From: DTKD01 sp050948905
GTDB lineage: Bacteria > Armatimonadota > UBA5829
DNA: 64,000 nt
Reading direction: 5' to 3'
NCBI GenBank assembly: GCA_050948905.1
Contig: JBMNES010000001.1
Span: forward strand, 2,728,001-2,792,000
The notes beneath the pieces are model-generated. The model made no database searches. It saw only the letters and a list, made by a program, of their open reading frames with translations, and was not told the origin of the DNA. Below are positions 34,919-43,560 of the stretch, piece by piece. Both the position numbers and the translations under genes were made by a program. Each line of letters starts with the position of its first letter. Position 1 is the stretch's first letter.

Positions 34919-36448
34919 TTATTCCTCCGTGCGTCGGGTAAGTCCGTTGCGCAGGCCGCATAGTGCAAAGTAGACCGCTAATATTATCACCAGCCCAACC
35001 AGCACCCATATACGCACTGCCCGGGTCAGTTCAAAGTCCAAAAGCGGTTTGATGAACTGGATAGCAACCAACTCCGCACCGATAGCGAAGAGACCAATTT
35101 TTATAGGATTGTGCTCCTGGGGCTGCCATGTGATTGCAGCGAATATAATAGCCATAGCAAGACCGAAGATCAGGCCCAACACAGCGTTAAGCTGCCAGAG
35201 GACGAAAATCGCAAGCGGGGACACCGCCGCAACTACCCCCAGTGCAAATGCTTGAGAATATCTCGAAAGCCAATCGGGCTGGCTGGCACGTCGTGAAAAT
35301 AGAAAAGGAAGTAGAGCGCCGATGGTCGCCGCTATGAACATATAATGCGTCTGCAGCCCAGTTCGTCGAAGCCCAAGGCTGATATACTCGGACAAAAACA
35401 GGCGGTAGAGCACCATCGCCAACCCGAAACATAATATTATTTGCAGAACAAGGCTTATTTTGGCCAAGCCGTCGTCGTTTTGGTCTGTCTCGCCGGATAC
35501 CGGAAGAGCGATGGCCCACGCGGCTATCAATCCTATCGCTACTCCCAACCCCGCCCATAGTTTGAAAACGGCTGTGACAAAAGCCACCATCAATAGCGCA
35601 CTTACGAAAAACGCTTTTCTGTTTGTGTCAGGGTTGGATACTGATGCCATCAACCAGGCCACGACACTCGCTATACCCAGACCAATCGCCACTACCTCAA
35701 GCAAAGCCCAGGTTTCGAAGACCTTCCAGGAATAAACAGCAGTAAGCACGGCGGTCAATAGCGCTGAAATAAAAATCGCGATGCAATAGGACTTGCCAGG
35801 GTTTTGGCGCAGGGATCCTAATGACGAAAGCTCAATGGCTACATAATTTGCCAATAAGGCTGTTAGTGCGACCAAAATCGGCATAGCCCAGCGTTGGGAG
35901 AACATTTCAGAGTCGTAGTGCTTAATCGAAAATATCACGGCAGTTGCGAGGGTAATAGAGAACAGCGTCCAACTGCCCAGGTTAATCGGTGACGACTCGG
36001 TGCGCATGCCGAGTTGGAGTATGCCGACCATTATGGAAGCAAATGCGACACCCATGAGTGAATTGACCAGATCGTCGATAAAGATGCTGAAGACCAATGA
36101 GACGGCAAACAGCGCGGCAAAGCCGTAAAATAAGGCAGCGAGCCGCTTTTCTCTGAGTGTGGATTTCAGAGCGGCAGACGTTAACCTGGCAGAGGTGAGA
36201 ACAACCGCCGTGCCCGTGAGGCCGCCTGTAAGCCAGCCGTAAGCCAGGCCTTCTTCTATGGAGAGCAGTGCCCTGATTCGCAGCCCGACCAGCCAAAAGA
36301 TAATCGTGATGACAAATGCAGCGCCCGCGCAGAGCCAGTCTATCTTATGCTCTCCCGCACCTCGTTTATAGCCGCCGATTAGTCCGAAAATCGCCAGGCA
36401 CCCGATTATGCCTATACCAACTCCTAACCAACCCAATCCTGTTTCCAT
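34919..36448 (-). CDS. Polytopic membrane protein of unknown function
   Basis: 509 residues with about 13-15 hydrophobic helices and short polar loops, almost no extramembrane domain. ATG preceded by GAGGGGG. No transporter signature is recognised. The stop codon TAA (34919-34921) lies one base before the alpha-2-macroglobulin start, and that gene's ribosome site is inside this one, so they form an operon with VanW. It could anchor or gate an envelope defence complex, but this is inference from position. The upstream nuo operon ends about 107 bases after this gene's start region, on the same strand. Confidence 0.7.
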   Translation of the reverse strand: METGLGWLGVGIGIIGCLAIFGLIGGYKRGAGEHKIDWLCAGAAFVITIIFWLVGLRIRALLSIEEGLAYGWLTGGLTGTAVVLTSARLTSAALKSTLREKRLAALFYGFAALFAVSLVFSIFIDDLVNSLMGVAFASIMVGILQLGMRTESSPINLGSWTLFSITLATAVIFSIKHYDSEMFSQRWAMPILVALTALLANYVAIELSSLGSLRQNPGKSYCIAIFISALLTAVLTAVYSWKVFETWALLEVVAIGLGIASVVAWLMASVSNPDTNRKAFFVSALLMVAFVTAVFKLWAGLGVAIGLIAAWAIALPVSGETDQNDDGLAKISLVLQIILCFGLAMVLYRLFLSEYISLGLRRTGLQTHYMFIAATIGALLPFLFSRRASQPDWLSRYSQAFALGVVAAVSPLAIFVLWQLNAVLGLIFGLAMAIIFAAITWQPQEHNPIKIGLFAIGAELVAIQFIKPLLDFELTRAVRIWVLVGLVIILAVYFALCGLRNGLTRRTEE

Positions 36449-36555
36449 AGCCCCCTCGCTTTTCGCCTACGAGATTTTGACAGACCTCAAGGATATTAAC
36501 GCAGAGTGTGGCGGCCTGGTTTAGTCGCAGAGCATCAATTAGCGGGCATTATATA

Positions 36556-37980
36556 CTACCAAACGATCCATTTGGCAGCCTGCTGGGTCGCAAGCACCAG
36601 CACCGGCGGGAAAACTCCCAGCAGCACAACTATTACCGAACAGATCGCCAGAGAAATCCCAGCGCCCCAGGTCACGTTTGTTGCAAGAGGAGGAGCCTGC
36701 TGTTCGTCTGGACGGGCGTATAGTGCGATTACTACCCGCAAATAATAGAACGCCGATACTCCGCTGTTGACTATGCCTACTACGAACAACCACCATAACC
36801 CTGCTTTTGCTACAGCCATAAAGATATAGAACTTGGCAAAGAACCCGGCCGTGAGCGGCACGCCTAAAAGTGAGAGCAAGGATAGAGCAAGAACGCCCGC
36901 AAGCCACGGCGAGCGATTGGCCAGGCCGGTGTAGTCGGATATCTTGTCGTAATCGCCGACCTGACGCGATGCAGACACCACAGCAATCACTCCAAAGGCG
37001 GGGATAACTGCCGCGAGATAAGAGAACAGGTAGAAAATAGCCGACGAGACTCCCAAATCCCCGGACATCAGTGGAATGAAGAGATATCCCATATGAGCAA
37101 CCGAAGAATACGCCAACAGCCGCTTGATGTTATCCTGCGTCAGAGCAAGCAGATTGCCAACCGACATCGTGGCGACCGCGATTACACCCAGGGTGATAAA
37201 GGCGGGTCTTGCAAGCAACAGAAAAGACAACGGCACCAATCGCAGCAATAATGCGTAGTTCGCTGCTTTTGAACCGCTGGCGATTAACGCGGTGATCGGC
37301 GAAGGCGCACCCTGATATACATCCGGCGACCACGTATGCAACGGAACCCAGGCGAGCTTAAAGGCAAAGCCTATCAAAACCAGTCCCCAGCCAAGCAGCG
37401 TGATCGGCCCTTTTATGGTCAGGTTTGAAAATATGAGATTGCCGCTGTCGTAGTAAATCGTCGCTATGCCCAATAGCAAAAAGCCTGACGAGACCGCCGC
37501 CATAATCAGATACTTAATAGCAGCCTCCAGGGAGAACTTACTTCGCCGGCTATAGCCGATCAGACCATAAAGAGAGACGCTGAGTGTCTCCAAACCCAGG
37601 AAGAAAGCCGCGAAATGCGCGCTGGAGGCCAGCACAAGCATCCCAGTAACAGCAAACAGCATCAGTATGTAATAGGCCTCGCCCCGACGCTCCCGCGATT
37701 GCATATATTGCGGGCTTAACAGGGTCACTAAAAACGTAACCGCCAACAGGGCAGCACAAAAAAGCAGAGAGTATACATCAATGCGTATGAACGAGGTAAC
37801 CGTTCTCGGCGCGTAAGGCAGGGCGACGAATACCATCCCGAAGCTCACTATGAGGCTGATGAGGGTGATACAATAGGCAACCTTCACGCTTCTCACAAAC
37901 GCGGCCACCAGCATAAGGACGACGCCCGCATAAGCGGGAATCAACAACGGTAGTATGGCAATAATATCGCGGCTATTCAT
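36556..37980 (-). CDS. nuoN: NADH-quinone oxidoreductase subunit N
   Basis: 474 residues, about 14 membrane helices, one of the three antiporter-like proton-pumping subunits of complex I. The start is ATG 37980, which overlaps the nuoM stop by eight bases; GTG 37989 is an alternative. Conserved Glu in FLGLETLSVSLYGLIGY, Lys in FAYSSVAHMGY-type loop and the 'FKLAWVPLHTWSPDVYQGAPSP' broken helix are visible. Last gene of the nuo operon; a 107-base gap with no clear terminator separates it from the next minus gene. Confidence 0.95.
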   Translation of the reverse strand: MNSRDIIAILPLLIPAYAGVVLMLVAAFVRSVKVAYCITLISLIVSFGMVFVALPYAPRTVTSFIRIDVYSLLFCAALLAVTFLVTLLSPQYMQSRERRGEAYYILMLFAVTGMLVLASSAHFAAFFLGLETLSVSLYGLIGYSRRSKFSLEAAIKYLIMAAVSSGFLLLGIATIYYDSGNLIFSNLTIKGPITLLGWGLVLIGFAFKLAWVPLHTWSPDVYQGAPSPITALIASGSKAANYALLLRLVPLSFLLLARPAFITLGVIAVATMSVGNLLALTQDNIKRLLAYSSVAHMGYLFIPLMSGDLGVSSAIFYLFSYLAAVIPAFGVIAVVSASRQVGDYDKISDYTGLANRSPWLAGVLALSLLSLLGVPLTAGFFAKFYIFMAVAKAGLWWLFVVGIVNSGVSAFYYLRVVIALYARPDEQQAPPLATNVTWGAGISLAICSVIVVLLGVFPPVLVLATQQAAKWIVW

Positions 37981-39448
37981 GCTGGTCACCTATCGGCAGG
38001 ACTTGCTCAACAATAGTAAGCGGATTTTTGGCAGTATCGAACATCGGCTGAGGATGAAGCCCCAGCCAAAGCAGCAAAGCGGCCAATACCCCCAATATCG
38101 CCACCTCGCGCGCATTTAAATCAACCGGTTGCAGCGGGTTCTCCTTAGGCCCGTACATCGCCCGCTGCACCAACCATAACGAGTAGATCACAGATGCAAT
38201 TAACCCAAGTGCGGCGATTATAGACAGAGCCGGACTGACGGCAAACGCACCTAATAGAACGAGGAACTCTGCTATGAAGTTGCCCATTCCAGGCAATCCG
38301 AGTGACGCCAGGGCGAAAAACAGGGTAAAGCCGCCGAGTTTAGGGGTGGCTGCCCATAATCCTCCAAGCTGTGAGAACTCCCTGGTGCCCATCCGCTCCT
38401 GTACCATACCGACGATAACGAACAACGCGCCCGTGGCCAGTCCGTGGCAGAGTATGCCCATAACCGCGCCCTGCAGCGCGATCTCCGTACCGGCATAGGT
38501 GCCCAACAGCACAAACCCAAGGTGGCTTATGCTGGTGTATGCTACCATTCGCTTAAAATCTTCCTGGGCATAGGCCAGCATTGCTCCATACAGCACCCCC
38601 GCAGCCCCTAAGGCCATAGCAATTGGCGCTATGGTGCGGGACGCCTCCGGAAACAGCGGAATAGCGAAACGCAACATAGCGTATGCCCCGGTTTTCAGCA
38701 GCAATCCCGCTAATATCACACTTCCCGCAGTGGGAGCCTCGGTATGAGCATCGGGCAGCCAGGTATGCAGAGGAACCGCCGGCAGCTTTACCGCGAAACC
38801 AAACAGCATGCTCAACATCAGCAGCAGGCCGGCCAGTGCAGGCATATTGGTACCCATCAACACATCGTAGTCGAACGTGCCTTTGCCCGAATACGCGAAC
38901 AACCCCAGCACCCCAAGTAGTATGAACAGGCCGCTGATAAACGTGAACAGGAAGAACTTCATTGCCGCATAACGCCGGTTCTCATGCCCCCAAATAGCAA
39001 TCAAAAAATACATCGGAACCAGCATACCTTCCCAGAACAGGAAGAATAACAGCAAATCGAAGGCCAGAAACGTGCCAAGTATCGCGGCGACTAATGTGAG
39101 AAGCGCAAGGTGAAATTGCCCCACCCGCTCTTCGATCTCACGCCACGAACAAGCCACAGAGACCATAGCCAGCAGGCCTGTCAACAGGACCATCAGGAGA
39201 TTCAGGCCATCGAGCGCCAAATGATAATGCAGGCCGAACTGCGGCGCCCACGGGATATTCACCTCGGTCAATCGAACCCCGGTCCCCAATTTGATGGGAT
39301 TACCCACCCAGATCACCAGCGCGATGATGAAATCCGCAGCAGCAGCCACTAAAGCAATCCACCTCGATGCCAGCACGCTTTTGTATGCAGCAAGCCAGGA
39401 GATCAGGCCCCCTATCAACGGTATGATCAATAATAGTGTCAGGATCAT
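37973..39448 (-). CDS. nuoM: NADH-quinone oxidoreductase subunit M
   Basis: 491 residues, about 14 membrane helices, antiporter-like subunit of complex I. Helix-5 Glu is in FFLFWEGMLVPMYFLI, and the broken helix reads LPAVPLHTWLPDAHTEAPT. VAYTSISHLGFV carries the conserved residues of the second half. It lies between nuoL and nuoN, as in the standard operon order, and ends inside the start of nuoN. Confidence 0.95.
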   Translation of the reverse strand: MILTLLLIIPLIGGLISWLAAYKSVLASRWIALVAAAADFIIALVIWVGNPIKLGTGVRLTEVNIPWAPQFGLHYHLALDGLNLLMVLLTGLLAMVSVACSWREIEERVGQFHLALLTLVAAILGTFLAFDLLLFFLFWEGMLVPMYFLIAIWGHENRRYAAMKFFLFTFISGLFILLGVLGLFAYSGKGTFDYDVLMGTNMPALAGLLLMLSMLFGFAVKLPAVPLHTWLPDAHTEAPTAGSVILAGLLLKTGAYAMLRFAIPLFPEASRTIAPIAMALGAAGVLYGAMLAYAQEDFKRMVAYTSISHLGFVLLGTYAGTEIALQGAVMGILCHGLATGALFVIVGMVQERMGTREFSQLGGLWAATPKLGGFTLFFALASLGLPGMGNFIAEFLVLLGAFAVSPALSIIAALGLIASVIYSLWLVQRAMYGPKENPLQPVDLNAREVAILGVLAALLLWLGLHPQPMFDTAKNPLTIVEQVLPIGDQHE

Positions 39449-39499
39449 ATAACTATGGTCGTCCTGCGCTAAATCGCAGGATCACGCCCTCCTGGTCGT

Positions 39500-41278
39500 T
39501 TATCTCACCGCGATAATAAACGCGATTATAATTGCGCCGACAATCAGCGCGGCCGTATAGTTACGCACGCGGCCGGTCTGTAAGAGACGGCACAGATATT
39601 CACCGCCGCGCGCGGCAGTGGCGAGACCCGTATAGAACGCGTCGATAACGTCGTGTCGATTGACATAGGCGACGCTCTTGAGCGGGATAATTATGGCGTG
39701 TTCGTATATCCAGTCGAACCCGAAACCGTTCAAAGACAGCCAATGCAACGCTTTTCCGACCGGCCAGGAAATAAACGCCTCCGAAAGCTGCCTGCGAGAG
39801 GCGTATACATAGGAGGAGTAGATTCCAATTATCACGAGAATCGCTGAGACGATGATGAGTATCTGCTCCGCCGTCTCGCCAAAGTGCAGCATCGGCCAAC
39901 CGATAAACCCGATTATCGACAGCACCGCCAACACCACCACCGCGAAGGTCATCAAAATACCGGGCCGTTTGGATACCGGTATCTTTTGCTCACCGAAGAA
40001 AACCGTGAATATCATCCGAAACGTGTATGTCGCCGTGAGCAGGGTGCCGATCAGACCTCCGATGAGCATCCATCGGGCGCCGGATGAGTTGACCGCGCCA
40101 AGAATCGCTTCTTTGCTGTAGAACCCCGCCGTGATAAACGGCACCGCGCTGAGCGACGCCGATCCTATTAGAAAAGTCCAGAAAGCGATAGGCAGCGCGT
40201 TTTTAAGGCCGCCCATCTTGAGGATGTCGTGTTCGTCGTCCTGTGCGTCGATAACCACCCCTCCCGCGAGGAACAAAAGGGCCTTGAAAAACGCGTGGGT
40301 TACGAAGTGGAAAACCGCAGCGGTCCAGGCTCCGACCCCCAGCGCCAAAAACATATATCCGATCTGGCTTATCGTAGAATACGCCAGCACCCTCTTCAGA
40401 TCGCTTTGGGCGAGGGCAGATAGTCCCGCGTAAAGCAAGGTAATGGTGCCGACAACGCCCACAGCCAGCATTCCAACCTGCGATTGCAAAAAGATATTGC
40501 CGAGACGGGCGATCAGGTATACTCCGGCTGTGACCATAGTCGCGGCGTGAATCAACGCGCTGACGGGAGTAGGGCCAGCCATAGCATCCGGCAGCCAGGT
40601 CTGAAGCGGCATCTGAGCCGACTTACCGACAGCCCCGCCTAATATAAGCAGAGTCACGATAGTAACAGCCACAGTCGGTGCGCCGTGGACTATTGTCTGA
40701 ATATCAAGGGTGCGATACTGCCAGGCCAGCATAAACAGAGCGATAGCCAGCGCGGTATCCCCAATGCGGGTTACGATAAACGCCTTTCTGGCAGAATCGC
40801 AGTTTATGAGGTCTTTATACCAGTGCCCGATCAACAAATAAGAGCACAGCCCGACACCCTCCCATCCGAGATATAAGAGCAGCAGGTTATCCGCCACCAC
40901 CAGCGTCAACATCGAACCCACAAACAAGTTCATATAACAAAAGAACCTGGGGTAGTCGTCGTCGGAGTACATGGACTGCGCTGCGTAGAGGTGAATTAGC
41001 AACCCCACAAAGGTCACGATCTCCACCCACGCAAGTGATAGAGCATCAAGCCGCAGTCCCAAATTTACCTTAAACCAACTGATGTCGATCCAGGAGACGG
41101 AAACAGCGTGTTCCGGCACGAAGTTAATGCCAAGAATAACCGCACATATCCAGGATATGCCGACGGTGAGACAGCCTATTGTGCCGACTACTTTCTTATG
41201 GATCGATGCGCCGAAGATAGCAAGCGTGAGCGAGCCGGCAAACGGAGCAAGGACAATCACCCATAACAGTGCGCTCAC
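39500..41278 (-). CDS. nuoL: NADH-quinone oxidoreductase subunit L
   Basis: 592 residues, GTG start overlapping the nuoK stop by four bases. The most distal proton-pumping subunit of complex I: LYLGWEGVGLCSYLLIGHW (helix 5 Glu), MPLQTWLPDAMAGPTPVSALIHAATMV-type broken helix, and LAYSTISQIGYM. The C terminus has additional helices consistent with the long lateral helix of NuoL, slightly shorter than the E. coli protein (613 residues). Confidence 0.95.
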   Translation of the reverse strand: MSALLWVIVLAPFAGSLTLAIFGASIHKKVVGTIGCLTVGISWICAVILGINFVPEHAVSVSWIDISWFKVNLGLRLDALSLAWVEIVTFVGLLIHLYAAQSMYSDDDYPRFFCYMNLFVGSMLTLVVADNLLLLYLGWEGVGLCSYLLIGHWYKDLINCDSARKAFIVTRIGDTALAIALFMLAWQYRTLDIQTIVHGAPTVAVTIVTLLILGGAVGKSAQMPLQTWLPDAMAGPTPVSALIHAATMVTAGVYLIARLGNIFLQSQVGMLAVGVVGTITLLYAGLSALAQSDLKRVLAYSTISQIGYMFLALGVGAWTAAVFHFVTHAFFKALLFLAGGVVIDAQDDEHDILKMGGLKNALPIAFWTFLIGSASLSAVPFITAGFYSKEAILGAVNSSGARWMLIGGLIGTLLTATYTFRMIFTVFFGEQKIPVSKRPGILMTFAVVVLAVLSIIGFIGWPMLHFGETAEQILIIVSAILVIIGIYSSYVYASRRQLSEAFISWPVGKALHWLSLNGFGFDWIYEHAIIIPLKSVAYVNRHDVIDAFYTGLATAARGGEYLCRLLQTGRVRNYTAALIVGAIIIAFIIAVR

Positions 41279-41595
41279 GATTCACGCTCCTCTCTTAACA
41301 GGCTGATATCGTCGGAGTCTAGGCTGTCGAATTTGTGGTATATTCTGAGCACCAGAGAAAGCCCTACTGCGACCTCTGCGGCGGCGGTCACTATTATAAA
41401 TATAAAAAATACCTGCCCATCGGTTTGATTCCACTTAGCTGCGGCGGCGATGAAGGCAAGAGCGGCTGAACTGAGCATCAATTCTATGCTCATAAGCACG
41501 ATCACCAGGTTTCTTCGAGCGACCACCCCCAACACGCCAATCATAAACAGGGCACCCGCGAAGATCATCGCGTGAGATATTGGCACGTTATTCAT
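41275..41595 (-). CDS. nuoK: NADH-quinone oxidoreductase subunit K
   Basis: 106 residues with three membrane helices. Start ATG 41595 lies six bases after GGAGG; it overlaps the nuoJ stop by eight bases, and the longer frame to 41643 is rejected. The signature RRNLVIVLMSIELMLSSA carries the Glu used in the proton path. Ends with a charged tail overlapping nuoL. Confidence 0.95.
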   Translation of the reverse strand: MNNVPISHAMIFAGALFMIGVLGVVARRNLVIVLMSIELMLSSAALAFIAAAAKWNQTDGQVFFIFIIVTAAAEVAVGLSLVLRIYHKFDSLDSDDISLLREERES

Positions 41596-42091
41596 CCCCC
41601 GCCTCCTGGTTGGCGAACATACCGAAGTGGAACGCGCCCGCAAGCCCCGCCATAAGCATAACCGACGCCACCTCCACGCCTAAAGCGTAGATTGTAAACA
41701 AACTCGACCCGACCGCCACCGGCCCGACCACAGCGCGCGCAGTCGAGAGATCCGTTTCGACCGCTCCTACGAGAACGAGGATTATCTCCGCCAGCAGTAT
41801 CGCAGCAAGCACTCCTGGGATAACCCATTCAATAGCGCGACCATGCGGGGTCGATTCCGGCCGCAGGTTCAGAATCATCACCGCGAATACGAACAAAACC
41901 AGTATTGCCCCCGCATATACCACTATCTGCAGCACAGCGGCAAATGGCGCTCCGAGAGTCCAAAACGCGCAAGCAATGGCCAGAAACGCGACTATAAGAT
42001 TAACCAACCCGTGCATCGCATTTCGTCTGGTGACCATCATCAATGAACCAATAATAGCCACGGCCCCCGATATATAGAACAGCACGTTCAC
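41588..42091 (-). CDS. nuoJ: NADH-quinone oxidoreductase subunit J
   Basis: 167 residues with five membrane helices, GTG start overlapping the nuoI stop by four bases. Family pattern AMHGLVNLIVAFLAIACAF followed by LQIVVYAGAILVLFVFAVMI, whose helix-3 pi-bulge region is conserved in complex I. Couples quinone chemistry to the antiporter arm. Confidence 0.95.
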   Translation of the reverse strand: MNVLFYISGAVAIIGSLMMVTRRNAMHGLVNLIVAFLAIACAFWTLGAPFAAVLQIVVYAGAILVLFVFAVMILNLRPESTPHGRAIEWVIPGVLAAILLAEIILVLVGAVETDLSTARAVVGPVAVGSSLFTIYALGVEVASVMLMAGLAGAFHFGMFANQEAGDE

Positions 42092-42603
42092 GGCAGCAGA
42101 CTCCTTACATCCACCGGCGGGGATTCGTCGACCGCTCCGCCCCTTGGTTTGCCTTTTATCTCAACCCCAGCGTGGCAGTAGTAGTTATAGCCGGGATACT
42201 TGCCCTCTCCGCTTATTAACAAATCCTCTTTCTCATAGACCAGTTTGGTGCGCTTATATTCGCTCATCTCAAAATCCGGCGTCAGTTGTATGGCATACGT
42301 CGGGCACGCCTCTTCGCAGAATCCGCAGAATATGCATCGACTAAAGTTGATTCTGAACCACTCCGGATAACGTCGGCCATATTCGTCCTCGGTGGCCTGA
42401 AGCGAGATGCAATCGACAGGGCACGCGGCCGCGCACAGGTAACAGGCCACGCAGCGCTCTCCTCCATCCGGATCGCGGGAGAGGATTATCCTGCCCCGCC
42501 ACCTCGGCGGGATATATGCCTTGTCCTCGGGATATTGCACCGTTACCGGCTTCACCACGAGATGCTTTAATAGTAGCCAAAGCGACCTCAAAACGGAGAA
42601 CAT
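42088..42603 (-). CDS. nuoI: NADH-quinone oxidoreductase subunit I
   Basis: 171 residues. Carries two [4Fe-4S] clusters (N6a, N6b) in motifs CVACYLCAAACPVDC and CIFCGFCEEACPTYA. The N-terminal helix lies on the membrane. The ATG is three bases after the nuoH stop, with GGTAGG before it. Electron transfer runs from NuoG through NuoI to NuoB. Confidence 0.95.
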   Translation of the reverse strand: MFSVLRSLWLLLKHLVVKPVTVQYPEDKAYIPPRWRGRIILSRDPDGGERCVACYLCAAACPVDCISLQATEDEYGRRYPEWFRINFSRCIFCGFCEEACPTYAIQLTPDFEMSEYKRTKLVYEKEDLLISGEGKYPGYNYYCHAGVEIKGKPRGGAVDESPPVDVRSLLP

Positions 42604-42606
42604 AAC

Positions 42607-43560
42607 CTACCTCACCGCCAGCATCACTGCCCCAGTCGCCACAATATTTATAAGCGCCAACGGGAGCAGTATCTTCCAGCCAAAAGACAATAATTGATCG
42701 AACCTGTACCTCGGCAGCGTGGCGCGAGCCCAGATAAAGACAAAGATAACTGCCAACATCTTGATAATGAACCACAGCACCGGTGGCAAAACAGGGCCGT
42801 GCCAACCGCCCAGATAGAGCACGGTGACCATCGCGCTCACCAATATTATGTCAAGGTATTCGCCCATAAAGAACAGCGCGAATTTCATGCTCGAATACTC
42901 CGTATGGTATCCGGCGATGAGTTCGCTGTCGGCTTCGGGCAAATCAAACGGCGTGCGGCGCGCCTCAGCTATGCCCGCTATGGTGAATATAACAAACCCC
43001 AACGGCTGCAGCAGGCAGAACCACAGGCTCGCCTGTGCATCCACGATGTCGCCCAAACGCAAAGACCCCGCCAGCACCACCGCGCTGGCCATAGCCAGGC
43101 CCAGTGGAAGCTCGTAGCTAATCATCTGCGCCGCGGCCCGGATACCTCCGATAAGGGAATACTTGCTGTTGGACGCCCAACCCGCCAGCACGATTCCGTA
43201 TACCCCCATCGAGGTCATTCCCAGGAAGAACAGTATGCCGACATTGGCGTCCGATACCTTAATAAACGACGTGATCGGCACAACAGCGAAGGCCAGCAGT
43301 ACGGTGACTACGATGATCCCCGGTGCGATAATAAAGATCAGCTTGTCGGCAAACGGGGGCATCCAGTCTTCTTTCATGAAGAGCTTGATGATATCGGCCA
43401 CCGGCTGCAGCAGACCCTGCGGCCCGACGCGGTTTGGACCAAGCCTGTCCTGAAAAAACGCCAGCAACCTGCGCTCGATCCAGATCATGCCAGTCGTGAG
43501 ACCGAGCAGCGCTGCCAGTAGACATATTCCTATGACTAATGTCCATAAACTCGGAGTCAT
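42607..43560 (-). CDS. nuoH: NADH-quinone oxidoreductase subunit H
   Basis: 317 residues, eight membrane helices. Forms the quinone chamber with NuoB and NuoD. The diagnostic loop EARRTPFDLPEADSELIAGY is near residue 205, and RLGPNRVGPQGLLQP near 38. The ATG overlaps the nuoG stop (ATGA). Confidence 0.95.
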   Translation of the reverse strand: MTPSLWTLVIGICLLAALLGLTTGMIWIERRLLAFFQDRLGPNRVGPQGLLQPVADIIKLFMKEDWMPPFADKLIFIIAPGIIVVTVLLAFAVVPITSFIKVSDANVGILFFLGMTSMGVYGIVLAGWASNSKYSLIGGIRAAAQMISYELPLGLAMASAVVLAGSLRLGDIVDAQASLWFCLLQPLGFVIFTIAGIAEARRTPFDLPEADSELIAGYHTEYSSMKFALFFMGEYLDIILVSAMVTVLYLGGWHGPVLPPVLWFIIKMLAVIFVFIWARATLPRYRFDQLLSFGWKILLPLALINIVATGAVMLAVR

